From the NCBI RefSeq assembly GCF_921293095.1, contig NW_025791681.1, forward strand, positions 62,001-126,000: DNA of 64,000 nucleotides. Direction: 5' to 3'. The DNA comes from Ischnura elegans. Its lineage: Eukaryota; Arthropoda; Insecta; Odonata; Coenagrionidae. This document shows positions 61,500 through 64,000 of the stretch, one piece after another (positions within the stretch are counted from its first letter, which is position 1; every line of letters begins with the position of its first letter). The notes below the pieces were generated by a model. That model was not told the DNA's origin. It ran no database searches and worked only from the letters and a program-made list of their open reading frames with translations. Both the position numbers and the translations under genes were made by a program.

Positions 61500-64000
61500 A
61501 ATACGAAATGACACTTAAAATTCAAAATTCTAAAAGAATTCGGAGAGTTACTGCTGAGGTAAGTAAAATACGAAATGACATCTAGAATTCAAAATTCTAA
61601 AAGAATTCGTAGAGTTACTGCTGAGGTAAGAAAAATACGAAATGACACCTAAAATTCAAAATTCTAAAAGAATTCGTAGAGTAGGTAACTTTTGAGGCAA
61701 GAAAAAAACGAAATGACATCTAGAATTCAAAATTCTAAAAGAATTCGTATAGTTAAAGCTGAGGTAACTAAAATACGAAATGACATCTAGAATTCAAAAT
61801 TGCCAAAAGAATATCGTAGTTTCACTTCTGTGGTAAGAAAAATACGAAATGACACCTAAAATTCAAATTTCTAAAAGAATTCCAAGAGTAATTGCTGAGG
61901 TAAGAAAAAAACGAAATGAAATCTAGAATTTAAAATTCTAAAAGAATTCGTTGAGATATGGCTGAGGTATGAAAAATACGAAATGACACCTAAAATTCAA
62001 AATTCTAAAAGAATTCGTAGAGTTAATGCTGAAGTAAGAATAAAACGAAATGACATCTAGAATTTCAAATTCTATAAGAATTCGTTGATATAATGCTGAG
62101 GTATGAAAAATACGAAATGACACCTAAAATTCAAAATTCTAAATGAATTCGTAGAGTTAATGCTGAAGTAAGAATAAAACGAAATGACATCTAGTATTTA
62201 AAATTCTAAAAGTATTCGTAGAGTTACTGCTGAGATAAGAAAAATACGATAAGAAACCTAAAATTCAATATTTTAAAAGTATTCGTAAAGTTACTGTTGA
62301 GGTAAGGAAAAAACAGAATAAGATCTAGAATTCAAAATTCTAAAAGAATTCTTAGTTTCACTGCTGAGGTAAGAAAAATACGTAATGACACCTTAAATTC
62401 AAAATTCTAAAAGTATTCGTAGAGTTACTTCTGAGATAAGAAAAATAGGAAATGATATCTAGAATTAAAAATTCTAAACGAATTCATAGAGTTACCGCTG
62501 AGGTAAGAAAAATACGAAAAGACACCTAAAATTCAATATATTGTATAAGAATTCGGAGTTTCACTGCTGAGGTAAGAAAAATACGAAATAACATCTAATA
62601 TTCAATATTATAAAAGAAGTCGTAGAGTTTCTGCTGAGGTAAGAAAAATACAAAATGACATCTAGAATTCATAATTCTAAATGAATTCGTAGTTTCACCG
62701 CTGAGGTAAAAAAAATACGAATTGACACCATAAACTCAAAATTCTAATAGAATTTGTGGTTTCACTGCTGAGGTAAGAAAAATACAAAAAGACCCATAAA
62801 ATTCAAAATTCTAAACGCTTCATACTTTCACTGCTGAGGTAAGAAATATACGAAAAGACACCTAAAATTCAAAATTCTAAAAGAATTCGTATTTTCAATG
62901 CTGATGTAAGAAAAATACTAAATTACATCTAGAAATTCAAAGTCTAAAAGAATTCGTAGTTCAAAATTGCCAACAGAATTCGTAGTTTCACTTCTGTGGT
63001 AAGAAAAATACGAAATGTCACCTAAAATTCAAAATTCTAAAAGAATTCCAAGAGTTACTGCTGAGGTAAGAAAATAACGAAATAACATCTAGTATTTAAA
63101 CTTCTAAAAGTATTCGTAGAGTTACTGCTGAGTTAAGAAAAATACGATAAGAAACCTAAAATTCAATATTTTAAAAGAATTCGTAAAATTACTGTTGAGG
63201 CAAAGAAAAAACGAAATAAGATCTAGAATTTCAAATTCTAAAAGAATTCGTTTTTTCACTGCTGAGGTAAGAAAAATACGAAATGACACCATAAATTTAA
63301 AATCATAAGAGATTTGTAGTTTCACTGCTGAGGTAAGAAGAATACGAAAAGACACCTAAAATTTAAAATTCTGAAAGAATTCTTAAAGTTACTGCTGAAG
63401 TAAGAAAAAAACGATATGACATCTATAATTTAAAGTGCTAAAATAATTCGTAGAGTTACTGCTGAGGTATGATAAATACGAAATAACACATAAAATTCAA
63501 AATACTAAAAGAATTCCTAGAGTTACTGCTGAGGCAATAAAAACGAAATGACATCTAGAACTCAAAATTCTAAAAGAATTCGTACTTTCAATGCTGAGGT
63601 AAGAAAAATACTAAATGACATCTAGAAATTCAAAGTCTAAAAGAATTCGTAGTTCAAAATTGCCAACAGAATTCGTAGTTTCACTTCTGTGGTAAGAAAA
63701 ATACGAAATTTCACCTAAAATTCAAAACTCTAAAAGAATTCCAAGAGTTATTGCTGAGGTAAGAAAAAAAACGAAATTACATCTAGTATTTAAAATTCTA
63801 AAGTATTCGTAGAGTTACTGCTGAGTTAAGAAAAATACGATAAGAAACATTAAATTCAATATTTTAAAAGAATTCGTAAAGTTACTGATGAGGTATGGAA
63901 AAAACGAAATAAGATCTTGAATTCCAAATTCTAAAAGAATTCGTTGTTTCACTGCTGAGGTAAGAAAAATACGAAATGACACCATAAATTTAAAATTCTA
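61500..64000. repeat. Higher-order unit C-E, copy 5, cut by window end
   Basis: C-type monomers with the GTAGAGTAGGTAAC variant (about 61677), then the AATATATTGTATAAG variant (about 62535), then E-type monomers to the end. A ~700-bp stretch (62950-63590) partly recurs at 63650 onward. Confidence 0.65.

Larger units (their letters stand above)
31383..64000. repeat. 67-bp satellite array, segment 4 (higher-order repeats)
   Basis: About 32.6 kb of the same satellite without interruption to the window end. Besides ordinary monomers there are marked variants: one with GTAGAGTAGGTAACTTTTGA, one with ATTGCCAAAAGAATATCGTA, one with TTCATCGAGGTATTGCC, and one with an added 40-bp AACAATAACATAAGGTAAC segment. 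Their repeated order reveals higher-order units of several kilobases. No gene is supported; minus-strand ORFs of 61-77 codons recur with the repeat. Confidence 0.97.

Noticed and set aside
32367..63355. Repeated minus-strand ORFs beginning MSFRIFHTSALSQRILLEF and similar
   Set aside because: Same cause: near-identical block duplications of satellite give identical spurious ORFs. Their ends vary with single-base changes, as expected without selection.
31383..64000. CRISPR-like regular repeats
   Set aside because: The repeats are head-to-tail 67-bp monomers without unique spacers, in a clearly eukaryotic context.
1..64000. tRNA, rRNA or other structural RNA genes
   Set aside because: No cloverleaf boxes or rRNA-like stretches were noticed; the only tRNA-related match is the retrotransposon primer binding site.

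Overview
This window is AT-rich eukaryotic DNA, most likely from an arthropod (inferred from the transposon families; I cannot name the species). About 41 kb of the 64 kb is one tandem satellite with a 67-bp monomer (roughly 600 copies by length, not counted). Nearly every monomer carries an EcoRI site, and monomers alternate between a few subtypes. No confident host gene is visible. The recognisable coding sequence I see belongs to mobile elements, and most of it is broken.

Layout: 1-397 is a fragment of unknown sequence. It is followed by satellite containing an exact 410-bp tandem duplication. A DNA transposon with very long terminal inverted repeats (3913-6394, 8-bp target duplication) interrupts the satellite; it holds a decayed gene of a family with no transposase assignment that I know. 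Satellite resumes to 9525. A Ty3/Gypsy-type LTR retrotransposon lies in antisense at 9530-14911 (4-bp target duplication). Its pol gene has integrase upstream of reverse transcriptase, the order of the Gmr1 group. Satellite continues to 16960. A 14.4-kb island follows (16961-31382), composed of transposon remains: a multi-exon PIF/Harbinger transposase; a decayed, apparently intron-free, inverted copy of it; a 5'-truncated LINE split by a 2.0-kb TIR element with a TAA target duplication; and a 5.2-kb TIR element carrying arrays of GGAC-type subterminal motifs, which encloses another decayed TIR element. From 31383 to the end the sequence is satellite arranged in nested higher-order repeats of about 4-5.5 kb.

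The satellite acts as a clock and a ruler. Each insertion can be checked because removing the element and one target duplication restores satellite phase. For the LTR element, an uninterrupted paralogous copy of the insertion site is present 1.6 kb away in array coordinates. Several single-base frameshifts in unrelated elements lie in homopolymer runs, so some of the apparent gene decay may be slippage or base-calling error. Minus-strand ORFs of 61-77 residues across the satellite are periodic by-products of the repeat and are not annotated as genes.
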